The notes: generated from the sequence alone by a model not told the origin. 64,000 nucleotides of DNA from Dipteris shenzhenensis (GCA_047967505.1 CM106540.1); one strand, 5' to 3'. Positions 43,178-54,895 are shown, counted from the first letter of the stretch. Numbers and translations are program-made.

Positions 43178-43451
43178 CATCAAACTGTAACACACTTGAC
43201 AAGGGCAGAGGCATCTCTCCTTTGCAACCACAAAGTCATCAAGTTGTAGCATGCTTGACGGTAGAGGAATCGCTTTAATCAACATCAAGCAATTCCACTG
43301 AGGAGTCTCCATAAAGGCAATCACAAATCATCAAGCTACAATATGCTTGAAGAGGGTAGAGGCATCCTTCCATCCTTGAGAAGGTTGACTAATTTATGCA
43401 TTGAATCTCAGTAAAGGCAACCACAAAGTAAATGCTGCAAGGAACATGAGC

Positions 43452-43505
<54 letters not shown>
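43178..43505. repeat. Three-unit degenerate repeat and (GA)n run
   Basis: The repeated text is ATCATCAAGYT, then ATGCTTGA, then AGAGG; copies start near 43178, 43231 and 43326, with GAGGCATC after the first and third. A GA microsatellite follows at 43454-43505. Confidence 0.75.
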
Positions 43506-43508
<3 letters not shown>

Positions 43509-45352
43509 TGAATTAAGAAGATGATGCCCTAGGAGCTTGCCAACCTATTGCAGCTCTTGTGGAGTGACTTCTGGCTTATAGAGTAGTAGTTGCTTAAATA
43601 TGGCTTTGTGACGTACTTGTGGCAATACTATGGCTATAGACGGGGCTCCATGTTTGAATTGCACCATCCATGTCACTTGCTTAATAGTAAATATGGGTTT
43701 CAGTGGTATCAACTTGAAAGGAGCTTGAGCTTGAGGAATAGTGAAAGAGTATATCAAACCGCTTCATCATAGTGGTACCCACAGCTACTAAAAGTACCAA
43801 ACATAAGCTCAACACCGAGTGCAACTAAGACTATATCAAGGCCTCCATGAATCAAAACCTTCTTGATACATATTATTCAAAACACTTGGAAAAATCACTA
43901 CATGACAATAAAAATTCAAACATTCCCTATGAGAGTACACCCCTCGTGCATCAAGCATTGAGGTCAACAAAAGGCACTTCAATTGCCTTGTTCCACCAAC
44001 CTCACTTCGCCCTCCACAAAATTGAATCTTGCCAAAGACCCCTTAGCTAGCTACAATGCAAACATATAAATACATATAGCCTAATGTGATTTGCCAATGC
44101 TTAAGCTTTGGTTTCGATCACCTTTGTACATGCTTATTGCTTCCAACTTGTTGCTGATTCCCCATGAACACACATTGATGCAACAAGGATTATACTATAA
44201 AGAGGCATCCTTTTTTTGCTTCGAGGAGAAGTCATGCCCGTTACATGCTCTCATGGATGTATCCATCATAGATCTCCTTTCTTGTCCTTTGCAACAAATG
44301 ACATCCACCCATAGCCAAGTGCCCCAAAAAAGTATCCAACCATCCCTTTTTAATTCAAACTTCCTCTAGCTTACAAGGCCTGTCATGCTTCTCCTCCCTT
44401 TGCCTATGTTGCTCTCAGGTTGTTTTCCATGTTCCCCCAATCCTCGAGTGCCATCCCAATGCCATCTTGCAAGTGGCAAAAATAAGTTGTTCTATCTGAA
44501 GTGGCAGAGAAATGCACTAGTACCATTTTTGTTTCAGTGGATGATGATAACATTATCCCTTAATGAGGTTATGGTGAATTTCTTTAAAAAATCATTAGAG
44601 AATGGCACTAGTGCCACTCTCCAAATTCTGATAGATCTATGGAAAGAACTTCAATTCAAACACATTGTAAAAACAAACATAACAATACATTGGGTTCATA
44701 TCACATGAAATCAATATCAATTAAGAAGGTGGCAATGTTTTATTTTATTGAAATGGTTGCTACTACTATTTTTGTACTAGGATTGACATACCATGAATCC
44801 CTTTATACATCATCCAGAGACATAACAACCAGAAATATTAGCAATATCTTTGGTAGCTGTAGGAGGCAAGGGCCCCATTGGCTCACCATCATCTGAATCA
44901 TGTGGTGGTGGGGCAAAGTGGCACGTGTTTACAATGGCCTTTCGATTCTGAAGCAAAATATGATCTTTAGATCTTTTGTTAAAAGATCAAAACAAATGAA
45001 CTCGACTTCCTTTTATGAAAGAATGGCACTAGATCCATTCTCCAAAATAACTGAGGAAACAAACTTGAAACTTGAAATGAAAAATATGTTTGGAAATTTC
45101 ATGAACAAATGTAGCAATAAAAAAGTAGGAATACTTACACCCTAAGTTTTGGCGATCTGCATGACCTTTCACAAGTGCTAGGGCTCGCTTATTTGGTCAC
45201 CCAAACGTAGTCCATTGTGGACCTCAAATGCTACAAGATATTAATGTATGGCTGGTTATTTAGGATTGTTTGAGAGCCTCCATGTTAGCCATCGATGATA
45301 TCTTGGATCTCACACTAACATAGCATTAACAACAATCCACAACTTCCTCCTT
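43506..45352. other. AT-rich intergenic stretch
   Basis: Several plus-strand frames of 60-107 codons lie here (for example 44385-44708), but they have no recognisable domain and the composition is that of non-coding AT-rich DNA. Confidence 0.45.
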
Positions 45353-46203
45353 CACTACAAGACACGGGCCACTTTTCGACACTGATACTGATGCTAAATA
45401 CAAAGAATCCTTTTTTAAAACAAGTGAAAAGTGTCAAAAAGTCCATCGGTGTGGACGTCGCAAAGAAGTGCGGGTGTTGGTGTCACTATCAGTCAAATAT
45501 GCCCAACAGTGTCGATATGGGCGTCGGTGTAGGCATCAGTATATACTAACACTGTAGTGTTGATAAACATGTTAGTATATACCACCGTTTTTACAAAAAC
45601 TAAACAAAAATTATGTGGGACAGGATGGGGCTTGTTTCAGTCCCATCCTGCCACACATAAATTTTTTCCCCATTATAATCACGATTTAATGTTACAAATA
45701 CAGGGGTGTGCATTACAATTTTGCAAAGAAAGTCTACAAAGTAATGGCAATATGCTATAAAATGGCAAATCCGCTGATGTAATGCAATGCGCTAATGCGC
45801 TACAAAATGGCAAAGGCGCCGAACTCCAAAATGGAAAATCCACCGATGCAATCTACTACAAAAGGGCATAATAGTAGAAATATTGAACCACTAAATGTCC
45901 TATCCTACTATTTCTCCCCCTTGTCCTCCTCGCCCTCCTCATCCTCCTCACGGTCAGTCTCTAGTTTGCATGCACCCTCCTCATCCTCCTCACCCTCCTC
46001 ACCCTTGGTCTCTCTGTGTCGCCCGATCCCTTGCCCTCCTCTTCTGTGTACCTAGTTGCTTCTTCCTCAGATCTCGTCTCTCCGTCCGGATCTTCAGATG
46101 TGTCGAACGTGCCTCCCTAAGAATGAAACAAGTTAGGAAAACTAAGAGCATGATTGTAAGACGATGGTGATAGTCAAACGATAACAAAGAGGAATAGGGT
46201 AAA

Positions 46204-46811
46204 CTCACATGACGCGCCGCGCCACCCTTTCCCAATTGATGTGGGCTCCTTCTCTCTCCTTCTCCTTAAACCATGCCCTGGCTCCAATCCTGAAGGCCCT
46301 TCTGTACTCCTCGTTGTCTGGAGGCCTTCCAATCATAGATTTTTGTGAATCCAAATTCAATTAGTTAGATATGAATGACAAGACATTTGAACAATTGAAC
46401 ATATTAGAAATTCAATAGAAGATAAATATATACCTACCACCCATGCCTCGTTGCCGAGTCTGCCACCACTCCCGAGGTGCGAAGGACCTACAGTCTCTAG
46501 GTATATCCTCGCTGCCCTTTGCGGAGGCTCAAACACATCTAGATTCTCCCTGTGAAACTTCTTCGCTCTCTTCCAATCCTTCAAGTCTGCCCACCTTGGC
46601 TTGTGCTTACCCCCCTTAACAACATCCCTTAGTTTGTATCTACTAGACCTAAGGAGCTCCCCCATGTGAGTAAGCATGGCATTTTTTTAAACTCAAACCC
46701 TTTAGGATTTGGAAATTGTCTCTTAAGGGCTTCTATGTAGGCTTCCTTGGCTTTTTTGTCTTGTTCTTTCCAAGGTCTAAATATATCATTGGGGAAGTGG
46801 GTGCTCACCAA
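46204..46811 (-). pseudogene. Ptta/En/Spm-type (transposase_24-like) protein remnant
   Basis: Three minus-strand pieces are collinear. Frame 46811-46629 has FPNDIFRPWKEQDKKAKEAY. Frame 46677-46357 has WADLKDWKRAKKFHRENLDV and GPSHLGSGG. Below it, to about 46204, is RRAFRIGARAWFKEKE. The W...W....F.....N...R....H.GS pattern is that of the plant transposase family linked to CACTA elements. A frameshift near 46678 splits the first two pieces. Confidence 0.6.
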
Positions 46812-47159
46812 CCTCCTTATGTATCTTGTGACCGGCTTCTAGTCCCCATCCTATTTTGCTGTTCACTCTATAGGAAAGGTCCTCGGGCAAAACAAGTCCA
46901 AAGGATTCGTGGTGGATGGAGTAGCAAAGCTAGAGCGAGGAGGGGTGGAGCGAGGAGTAAGGGAGCGAGTGTCTCTGGGGTGCTGTGGCCTATGAGTGGA
47001 GAGGGCAAGGGAACTCACAGGTACTGCATCTCATTAAGAAGGGGAGACCTGTAGGGATGTGAGTGTGTAGACTCATCTACATCCCTTGAACCACCACAAT
47101 AGCTTCAACCCTTACTACTCTTTCTGGAGCTACGATGGGTACGCCTAGGTGATGACCCC

Positions 47160-47612
47160 TCAGAAGGGGCTATAGGGGATAGTTGTTAAGTAGGCAAAGC
47201 CGTTGATGTCACTGATGAGAGGTGTAGGAGAGGGAATAGCTGAGGTCCTCTGGGATAGGAAAGAGAAGAATTTCGTTGCTTCTGCCTTGCTCATGGATGC
47301 AACAACCTCAACAGGACTCCCAATGAAGCCATGGGTTGCTAGCAAAGGAGTTCCCCTAGGGGTAGTCATAGGGGTAGTCCCGAGAGAAGTTGGTCCGTGG
47401 GGAGTCCACCCAAGGGTAGTCATAGGGGTAGGCCCCTCAGGAGTCGGCTCAATGGAAAAAAAGTCCTCTAGAGAGTACAGACCATGATGTCTCCTCCTAT
47501 GAGGGGCCCCATGATCACGGGCTTCATACTCTTCGGACATGCAACGTGCTGACATGTCTAATTTTGGGGGATTGGACAACACAGACACAAACAAGAAAAT
47601 AAAGACAAACAT
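47160..47612 (-). CDS. Pro/Thr/Gly-rich hypothetical protein of the CACTA remnant
   Basis: The 150-codon frame has repeated T-P-x-G/T motifs (PTPEGPTPMTTLGWTPHGPT). I recognise no domain. It lies directly upstream of the transposase-like fragment on the same strand and may be its 5' exon. The low-complexity run suggests it could also be chance. Confidence 0.35.
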   Translation of the reverse strand: MFVFIFLFVSVLSNPPKLDMSARCMSEEYEARDHGAPHRRRHHGLYSLEDFFSIEPTPEGPTPMTTLGWTPHGPTSLGTTPMTTPRGTPLLATHGFIGSPVEVVASMSKAEATKFFSFLSQRTSAIPSPTPLISDINGFAYLTTIPYSPF

Positions 47613-47650
47613 GAGCGAGTAAGAAGCATGAATACAATTTACTTAAAAAA

Positions 47651-48994
47651 CAATACTTACACTTTACTTAAAAGACAATTTACGACTTAAAACTCAAGTT
47701 AAAAGACAATTCGTAAGACTTCATCGTATATTATCATATATCTCCATAAGCTATTTACCATATGTATCCAAAAGAGTATTTATATACCAAATTTGGGTCT
47801 AAAAGAGTGTTCAAGTACAAAACTTATATCCAAAAGAGTTTTCATATAAAAAAATTCTCACAAAAATAGTATTATTAAACAAAATTTATTTCCAAAAGAA
47901 AGGAGGAGGTCTACTACTTTGCATTACTATCCAATCTCATCATGCCCAATCTTTTCTGCTACATGTGATACGAAAGTTTGGATTTCTCAATTGATAGCAA
48001 CATGGGGAATCGGGTTGGGGTTTTTGGAAGACTATTGTGGAGGAGGGCGTTCCATTTTTAATCTATTTGAAAAAAAAGAACCAAATACGGGCATATAAAA
48101 CACATTACAAATCATATCAGGGCACTCATTCAATATCTGTAAAAGAATTCAGGCTACAAATAAGCTACATTCACATTCACTTCTATTCAACAAATTATAT
48201 ATATCACACAAGCCAATATATTCCTAAAAGATGATTCTAGAAAACTTTATTGCATCCACTCTCCTTTATTCCACAATCTATGCCAATCATGTCCCCTATC
48301 ACCCTATCCACTTTATCCTCCTCAGCTTTTATTCGTAGCCTTTCCCTTCTCTGCTTCATCCTCCCTCAGTCTTTAAAGTCTCCCCTCCTCTCTTTTTTGT
48401 CTCACACCATTCCCTTGCTATATCCCTTCTCACACCACTCCCTTCTCATCATTCCCCTCCTTCCGCTTTGGTACTCATTGCTTCCTTCTCGTCGCTCACT
48501 TCTAGTCACTCTTTGATCTCTCTCTTTGCCACTCTCCATGGCCTCTAGCAAAAAAGCTATGGTAGCTTGCCTGGAGGAGTTGTATAATCATGGGGAGGTA
48601 GATCCCTGGTGTGCATCTGTGTCCGAACATGCATGACGAGGGGGAGGATCATTCCGACTAGGACAAGACTGATCAGGAGATCAATGAGGATGCAGAACTT
48701 GATCCACAAGGAAGGCCACATGCCCAAGGAATCTCCTTGGGTTAAGGAGCAAAAGAAAAAAGAGGTGAAGGTTAAGAAGAAGAAGATAGATGACAAAGAA
48801 GAAGGTAGCACTTCATCAAAGAAACGATGAAGAACGTCTTTATAGTTTATAAAGTACTCAATGTAGTCATAGTTTCTAGTATATGAGAGGGATCCCTCTC
48901 TTGGATATTTTTTGTTACCCCTCTTGGATATTTGTTATGCTCTATGCATGATGAGATTATGTTGTATCCCTCTCTTTGTTATTTGTTATTTTTA
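47651..48994. other. AT-rich and pyrimidine-rich sequence
   Basis: The stretch holds no supported gene. From 48250 to 48545 the plus strand is pyrimidine-rich; frames there are low complexity. A charged Lys/Glu frame at 48609-48830 is not family-like. Confidence 0.4.
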
Positions 48995-49328
48995 ATGGAA
49001 GAGAGGATGGAAGAGGAAAAGAGAGGGGGAAAAGAGGATGATAAAAAAGAGAAGAGAGGATTTAAGAGAGGGGAGAAGAGAGGAAAAGAGAGAAGAAAAG
49101 AGAGGGGGACAGGAAAAGAGAATAGAGGAGAAAAAAGAGAAGTCTAGAGGAGTGAAGGAAAACAGAGGATGGAAGAGGTAAAGAGAGGGGAGAAAGAGGG
49201 GGGAAAAGAGAAGAGAGGGGAGAAGAGAGGAAAAGAGAGGGGAAAAGAGAGGATGGAAGAGGAAAAGAGAGGGGGGAAAGAGGGAGGGAAAAGAGAGGAA
49301 ATAAGAGAGAAAGAGAGGGGGGAGAAAT
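48995..49328 (+). repeat. Purine-rich tract of about 330 bases
   Basis: The plus strand is almost entirely A and G, made of GAGAGGGG, GAAAAGAG and GGATGGAAG-type units with scattered T or C. It directly abuts the Copia-2 5' LTR. The long Lys/Glu/Arg and Leu/Ser/Pro frames across it are composition artefacts. Confidence 0.95.
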
Positions 49329-49680
49329 TGTTGAGATATCGAGCTCCACTCGCAATATGCCAGGGTGACCGTTGTGTATTTATGTCACCGACTTGTTAGT
49401 TGCAGATGCGGTTGGTACACTGCCCACGAATAATAGCTGGATGACAGCTATCCTTATCTACTCTAGTTTGTGGCTCAGTTAGTATGCCACCTTAGTTATT
49501 TGAGTTTGGTTTGAGACCCACATATAGGGTTCTTCTATTTCTTTGTACTTGAGTTCTTTTGGCTTTCACAACTAAGAAGAGGAAAACTGTTTTTAGCCTC
49601 CACCTTTGTGTGTATTTCCCCATTGTGTATGTGAGAAAGCTGCAAGTGAGACTCCTTCCCTCTCTCCCACTATCTTCACA
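49329..49680 (+). repeat. Copia-2 5' LTR (352 bases)
   Basis: It starts TGTTGAGATATCGAGCTCCA and ends CCACTATCTTCACA, immediately before TGGTATCAGAGCC. TG...CA ends and spacing to the primer site fix both borders. The left border relies on the single copy. Confidence 0.8.
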
Positions 49681-49693
49681 TGGTATCAGAGCC
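49681..49693 (+). promoter_or_regulatory. Copia-2 primer-binding site
   Basis: TGGTATCAGAGCC is complementary to the 3' end of initiator methionine tRNA. Confidence 0.9.
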
Positions 49694-50223
49694 TTGTTCG
49701 TGGTAAGGAGCTCAAGAAAGCAAACCAAGTTCGTGGTGTCCTAGTAAGAGGACCAGTGTTGCTTTCCTATTTCGAGTTTGGGAGCAAATCTCTGCAGGTA
49801 GCAGAGCCAAAAGTGCAAGAGTGCACTATCTCAGATTGAGATGCCCTTTGTGGTGTGGTGAGAGCGCAGTATATGCTGCGGGCAAGGGCAAAGCCCTTGG
49901 TGACTTTATTTTTTTGATTCGAGGCCATTTCGGGGCCCGTTTTGAAGGCGGAAGCTCTTCGCAGGCACTTAGAAAAAGGCCCTGTTTTGGCTATGCGACC
50001 ACTGCTCGGCTAGTCGGTGAAAAGTTGCCGCAGAAATTGCATCGTATGCCTGTGTACAAAGATATTGGGAGTTGCAGAATCATGCTTGTTGCCTGTTGAT
50101 GCAAAATCGTCACTAGAAAGTGACTGTGTGGTGAAATACCACTTTCGTCAGTTTTGCAGATCTGCCCGTGTGAGGCAAAAGCTGTGTTTTTTGCAGTGAC
50201 AGAATATTTTGCAGTGTTCTATA

Positions 50224-51061
50224 ATGGCATCTGATTCTCTTTCACAGATTGTCACTGAAAAGCTTGATAAGAAAAACTTCCAGGCATGGAAGTTTAGGAT
50301 GACGAATTTCCTTATGGGAAAAGGCTATTGGGAGTTCATTATAGGAAATGAAGAAGAACCTATTCTTCCTAATGTTCCCAATCAACAGGAAATGCAGGCA
50401 TTTAAAGGATGGCATGAGAGAGCCAGGAAAGTTATGTACTGGCTATCTATTAGTATTTTGGACTCTATGATTGTGCATATTCAGGATGTAAGTACACCAA
50501 AGGAGGCATGGGATACTTTGGCAAAATGTACAGCACAAATACGCAAGCTAGGAAAATGCAGCTCAAACAGGAGTTGCACAATGTGCAGAGAGAAAATTTG
50601 AGCGTAAATGACTACCACATGAAGGTGAAGAAAATTGCAGATGCACTTGCTTCCATTGGGTCGCTAGTGGAAGATGATGATCTAGTTTCTGTGACCTTGA
50701 ATGGTCTAGGAAAGGATTAACAATTTCAGACATCCATTGCCGTCCGTGAAAAATTTCCTGACTTTGAAGAGTTGTTTGCTCTTCTAATTTCTGAAGAGCA
50801 GAGAAATGGGGGTGCATCTTCTTCAAGAGGAACTTCAAAAAAAACTGTCTTCTACTCAAATGCTGGAAGAGGTAGAGGCAGAGGTAGAGGAGGCCGATCT
50901 GCAGGCCATGGTAGAAATCAAAATATGCATCAAACTCAAGAAAACCAGTCCTATGCAGGAGGACGTGGTAACTCTAGAGGCGAGGGGAGCCAAAGAGGCC
51001 GTGGTGGATGGCAGATAGCCCAAAATGCAAACAACAATGTTGATGCTACTATTGTGGTAAA
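50224..51061 (+). pseudogene. Copia-2 gag
   Basis: The chosen start ATG at 50224 gives MASDSLSQIVTEKLDKKNFQ, then WKFRMTNFLMGKGYWEF, the Copia gag opening. A frameshift near 50515-50560 moves to frame 50508-50720, which contains KMQLKQELHNVQRENLSVND. A TAA at 50718 follows GLGKD, and the next open piece continues FPDFEELFALLISEEQRNGG and an Arg/Gly-rich tail. A second shift comes just before the CCHC knuckle near 51050. Confidence 0.8.
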
Positions 51062-52787
51062 ATGGGTCATATGGCTAAGGACTGCTACAAAAAGCAGAAT
51101 GAAATTATGAATGGAAAATTGCAGCAAGGCAATTATGCATCTTCCAGTAGACAGGGTGATGACAGAAATGAGCATCTATTTATGGTGCAGCATATGACCA
51201 ATTCTGTGACAAGTGCAGAAGAACGAAATGATGTGTGGTATGTTGACTCAGGTGTGTCAAACCACATGACAGGTCATGCAAAATGGATGCAGGATGCAAG
51301 GAAAATGGAAAAGCCAGGATTTGTGGAGACTGGTGATGATACTGCACATCCTATTGTGCAGATTGGTAAAATTCCTTTGTCTATGCAGGATGGGAAAAAG
51401 AAATACCTGTTCAATGTATTTCATGTCCCGAACATCACCAAGAACTTGGTTTCTGTTGGTCAAATGGTTGAACAGGGCTTGTAGGTCAGATTTAATCCTC
51501 ATGGATGCTTTGTTGAGGATATGAAAAATAATGATCGCTTGATAGCAAAAGGAAAGAAGAAGGACAGGATGTTTACGTTGGATGCGAACATGCCTGAATT
51601 GAGTGCAACAATGTTTGCACATGGGACCGGTGTAGTTGCAGATATTGATATCTGGCACAAACGCATTGGTCATGTTAATATACAGCGACTTAAATCAATG
51701 CAAGCCCAAAATATTGTTGCAGGATTGCCTAAATTCAAGGTTGCAAAAATGCACAAGGTTTGTGAAGCCTGTCAATTTGGGAAACAGGCAAGGAAACCTT
51801 TTCCTAGGCATGTTCAAGAGAGTAAAAAGCCATTGGAATTAATCCATTATGATGTGTGGACTACTAAAGCTGCATCTATTGGAGGCTATCACTATTTTGT
51901 CACATTTATTAATGACTTTAGCAGAAAACTTTGGGTGTATTTTATGAAAAAGAAAAGTGAAGTGTTTGGGCACTTCAAAGCTTTTAAAGCTATGGTTGAA
52001 AAAGAAACAGGCCTGCAAATAAAATGCCTAAGGTCAAATGGAGGCGGAGAGTACCTCTCAAATGAGTTTGCAAGGTTCTTGCAGGAGCATGGTATAAAGC
52101 AGCAATATTCATGCAGTCATACCCCACAGCAAAATGGAATTACAGAAAGGAAAAGCAGGCATATTGGAGAGGTATCTCGGGCCATGCTAAATGAAAAAGA
52201 TCTACCAGATTATTATTGGGCTGAAGCAGTTGCTACAGCAGTTTATATAATGAACAGGACTCCCACTGCAGCAATACATGGCATGATGCCAGAGGAGATG
52301 TATACTGGTAGGAAACCAGACATTTCTCATTTGAAAATTTTTGGTTGCATTGCCTATGTCCATGTGCCAGATGAGTTGAGGTCCAAGTTGGATCCAAAAG
52401 CTGAGAAGTGTGTCTTTATTGGTTATTACTGCAGCAGAAAGGGTATATAGATGCTATAACCCTTCTACACGTAAGTTCACAGTGAGCAGAGATGTTGTTT
52501 TTTATGAGATGAGCAGCTGGTATAAACCAGTAAATGTGATGATTGATGTAGATGCACAAAATGGTAATGCTGCACAAAATTCACAGCAGCAATCACAAAA
52601 TATCAGTGGACCTGCAGTGTCCTCTAGCAGTGGTTCACATACTTTGCCATGGACAGGCAGATTGAGATCAGGAGAATCTCCTCAAAGCAATGCAGAGAGT
52701 GGTATTGTGATGCCAAAAATTGATATTTTTAACTTGGCATTGATATTGTTTTTCACTATGTTTGATAACAGTTTGAGTATCAAGTGA
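51062..52787 (+). pseudogene. Copia-2 protease and integrase
   Basis: It begins in the second half of the knuckle (GHMAKDCYKK). The protease site is WYVDSGVSNHMTGH. A TAG near 51482 (GL*VRF) interrupts the frame, which then continues from 51521. The integrase finger is HKRIGHVN ... CEACQFGKQA. The core has Asp in HYDVWTT and Glu in NGITERKSRH. The second catalytic Asp is lost: RSNGGGEY where RSDNGGEY is usual, and FINDFSRK stands for FIDDFSRK. A frameshift near 52425 precedes YRCYNPSTRKFTVSRDVVFY. Homology ends near 52720. Confidence 0.82.
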
Positions 52788-53680
52788 TAGCCTAGCGGCT
52801 CTCACTTATTTCTATTTTCTATGATATTGTATGGGATTGAGAGGATGAGTGGAATGGCTCATTGTAAATACCATAGGTATGAATTATAAATACCTTGGTA
52901 TGGGGTGAGAGTTATTTGTGTATGGGATATTATGAGTTTTTTAGAAAATAGGAAGAGTGAGTCATATAAAGAGGTGGGCTCATGTCCATGTATTCCAATA
53001 ATATAAGAGAGGCCACATGCCAAGCATGTGGAAGGCATGTGGAGGAGTGTGAAGTCAAGAGGAATCCTTCTAGAACTCCTATGTGGAATAAGGAGGATGT
53101 GGACATGTGGAAAAGAGAGAGTCCCTATGGGCTCCATGTGAGGAGACTCTTGAATTTCTCAATATTTTAAGAGTCTTGAGCATCTTTTGATGGGACACAT
53201 GGCAAGAGTAGCCAAAAAGGACATGGATGGAGACATACGTGCTTATGTGATTGATGGGGAAAGGAATCTATAGGCAGCAATTGTAAATGGGTGAAGGAGG
53301 GTAACAAAATCTCTATAAAAGGAGCCCTCCTCTCCCTTGTTCATCAATCTCTTCCACCATTAGGCCTCATATTGCTGTAGCTCTAGTCTCCCCAAGCCTC
53401 TTTCATGAGCCTTCTCTCCCTCTTGTAGATATTCTCTTATGTAGACTCTTGAGTCCATCTCTCTCTAGTTTATTCTCTCTCTATGAGTAGTCTTGGAGCT
53501 TCCGCTCCCTCTTGTATGTATGAAACCTCTTCTTCTCCCTTGTGTTTGTAGTGTTGAAGTGGATTCTCACTCTATTTGTAATGAAGGTCACTTCAGGTTC
53601 TCTCTCTCTTGAGTGTCTCGTCCCTTTTCTCTTTTAAAGCCTTGAAAGTTCTTTCTATTCGGCTGCTCACTGTGCATACA
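52785..53680 (+). mobile_element. Probable solo or orphan LTR (about 896 bases)
   Basis: It has TGATAGCCTAGCGG at the left and CTGTGCATACA at the right, a strong TATAAAA at 53314-53320 followed by pyrimidine-rich sequence, and several short TCTCTC tracts, as in a U3-R-U5 layout. There is no second copy in the window, and the following TGGTCCATTTG is not a convincing primer-binding site. Confidence 0.45.
53314..53320 (+). promoter_or_regulatory. TATA box of the probable LTR
   Basis: CTCTATAAAAGGAGCCC is a strong plant TATA context with a pyrimidine-rich downstream leader. Confidence 0.5.
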
Positions 53681-53805
53681 TGGTCCATTTGTTTCTTGAG
53701 CCACCATGCAAACTTCTTTCCCTCTTCTAGGCAAAATATATGAGGGGTGGATTGTTGATGAAGGTGGAGTCTTGAGGAGGCGAAATTAGCCTAGGGGGAG
53801 GGTAG

Positions 53806-54340
53806 TTTTCATGACAGTTTGATCCCCTATTAGTGTTTTTTTCATAACTTTCTGCTCGGTAGTTCGATTGTAATGAAATTTATATTAGCACAAAGCTCTT
53901 TTGAAGGCGCATGTTTCTATGTGATCAGATCTTGAATCAGATACTGTTGCAAAAAGTTATGAGTCTCTGTGTTTGACAGCCTGTTTTCATGATAGTTTTT
54001 ACCCCCATCTAGTAAACTGTCCATAACTTTTTGGCCGCTTCTCTGTTTCTTATGAAACATATATCAGCGCGAAGCTCTCTTTAAGACGCATGTTTGTATG
54101 TACTTAGATCTTGAATCAGATATTGCTGCAAAAAGTTATGAGTCTTTGTGTTTGATAGTCTATTTTCATGATATTTTTACCCCCTTCCAGTAAACTATCC
54201 ATATCTCTTCAATCGTCTGTTTGTTTTCAATGAAACTTATATCAGCGCAAAGCCCATCTCAAGCACATCGCTTTGTGTGATTGAATCTCTGATATCATGT
54301 CTCTACTAAAAGTTATAGGCCTCTATGTCTAATGACAGTT
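53806..54340. repeat. Three-unit tandem repeat, period about 177 bases
   Basis: Units start at about 53808, 53984 and 54161. Each contains TTTTCATGAYA, a CCATAACTTTTT-type motif, CAATGAAAC/ATGAAAC-type text, ATATCAGCGC, and AAAAGTTATGAG or AAAAGTTATAGG. The third copy is the most diverged. No coding potential. Confidence 0.85.
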
Positions 54341-54874
54341 TGTAGAGTGTTTTGAGCTAAGTGTAAAGGTGTCTATGAAGGAGGTTCAATGTTTCCTCGG
54401 AATCTACCCATCTGACCTAATCAGCCCCTTCAAACTCCTCGATATATATCATTTCATGTTATGTTGGGCCGTAAGATCTTCTTTCAACAATGTATCGCTC
54501 TTCTCTTTGGCATAGACCAGCTCGCTGAGATTATGGCCTCTGCTGATCCTTTCCTTCTCCCTATGCTTGATTACAACATCACTTGGGATGTTACCATCTT
54601 CATTCTCATATGAGGGAGGAAAGTATGGTGTGGTATCTTGGCATAAAAGATTCTTTCTAATGTCCCATTCTCAATGAGGAATGTAATGTTCAGTCCTTCT
54701 TTGATTCCCCATAATCATCATGTTGAGGGAAGGCCTACTTGATGATGTTGATCTTGAGGGAAGGTGTTGAGAGTTCACACTCAACATCATGTGATCACGT
54801 GTGCATAGCACCATCATGTGATCATATGTGCATAGCACTAACCTTATAGAGTGCTATAAAGGAAAGGGTTATAT

Positions 54875-54895
54875 CCCCTAACCCTAACCCTAAAT
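54875..54895. repeat. Short interstitial telomere-type repeat
   Basis: CCCTAACCCTAACCCTAAA, a short run of plant telomere-like units, occurs in a short segment with a TATA-like GCTATAAAGG 20 bases upstream. It is too short to be a telomere relic with certainty. Confidence 0.7.

Larger units (their letters stand above)
45353..47650 (-). mobile_element. CACTA (En/Spm-type) transposon remnant
   Basis: CACTACAAGA at 45353 is the canonical CACTA terminus. It is followed by short subterminal words of the TCGACAC / GTGTCGA / GTGTC type within 200 bases, as in the binding-site clusters of this superfamily. Inside, the minus strand carries a Ptta/En/Spm-type plant transposase domain. The complementary end (TCTTGTAGTG) was not found up to 49 kb, so the right boundary given is only the end of coding text. 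Confidence 0.6.
49329..52720 (+). mobile_element. Copia-2: 3'-truncated, degenerate Ty1/Copia element
   Basis: The element has a 5' LTR (49329-49680), primer-binding site, leader, gag, protease and integrase in order. It then stops shortly after the integrase near 52720. Reverse transcriptase, RNase H and 3' LTR are absent. The coding part carries at least two in-frame stops and several frameshifts. No second LTR copy was found in the window, so it cannot be dated this way. Confidence 0.85.

Noticed and set aside
44385-45145. Cluster of plus-strand frames of 80-107 codons
   Set aside because: AT-rich, no known domain, frames not collinear with any family.
49062-49399. Lys/Glu/Arg-rich or Leu/Ser/Pro-rich proteins
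   Set aside because: Direct translation of a purine-rich tract; pure composition artefact.
53806-54340. CRISPR-like array
   Set aside because: Units are diverged, about 177 bases long, without short direct repeats and unique spacers; the genome is plant nuclear.
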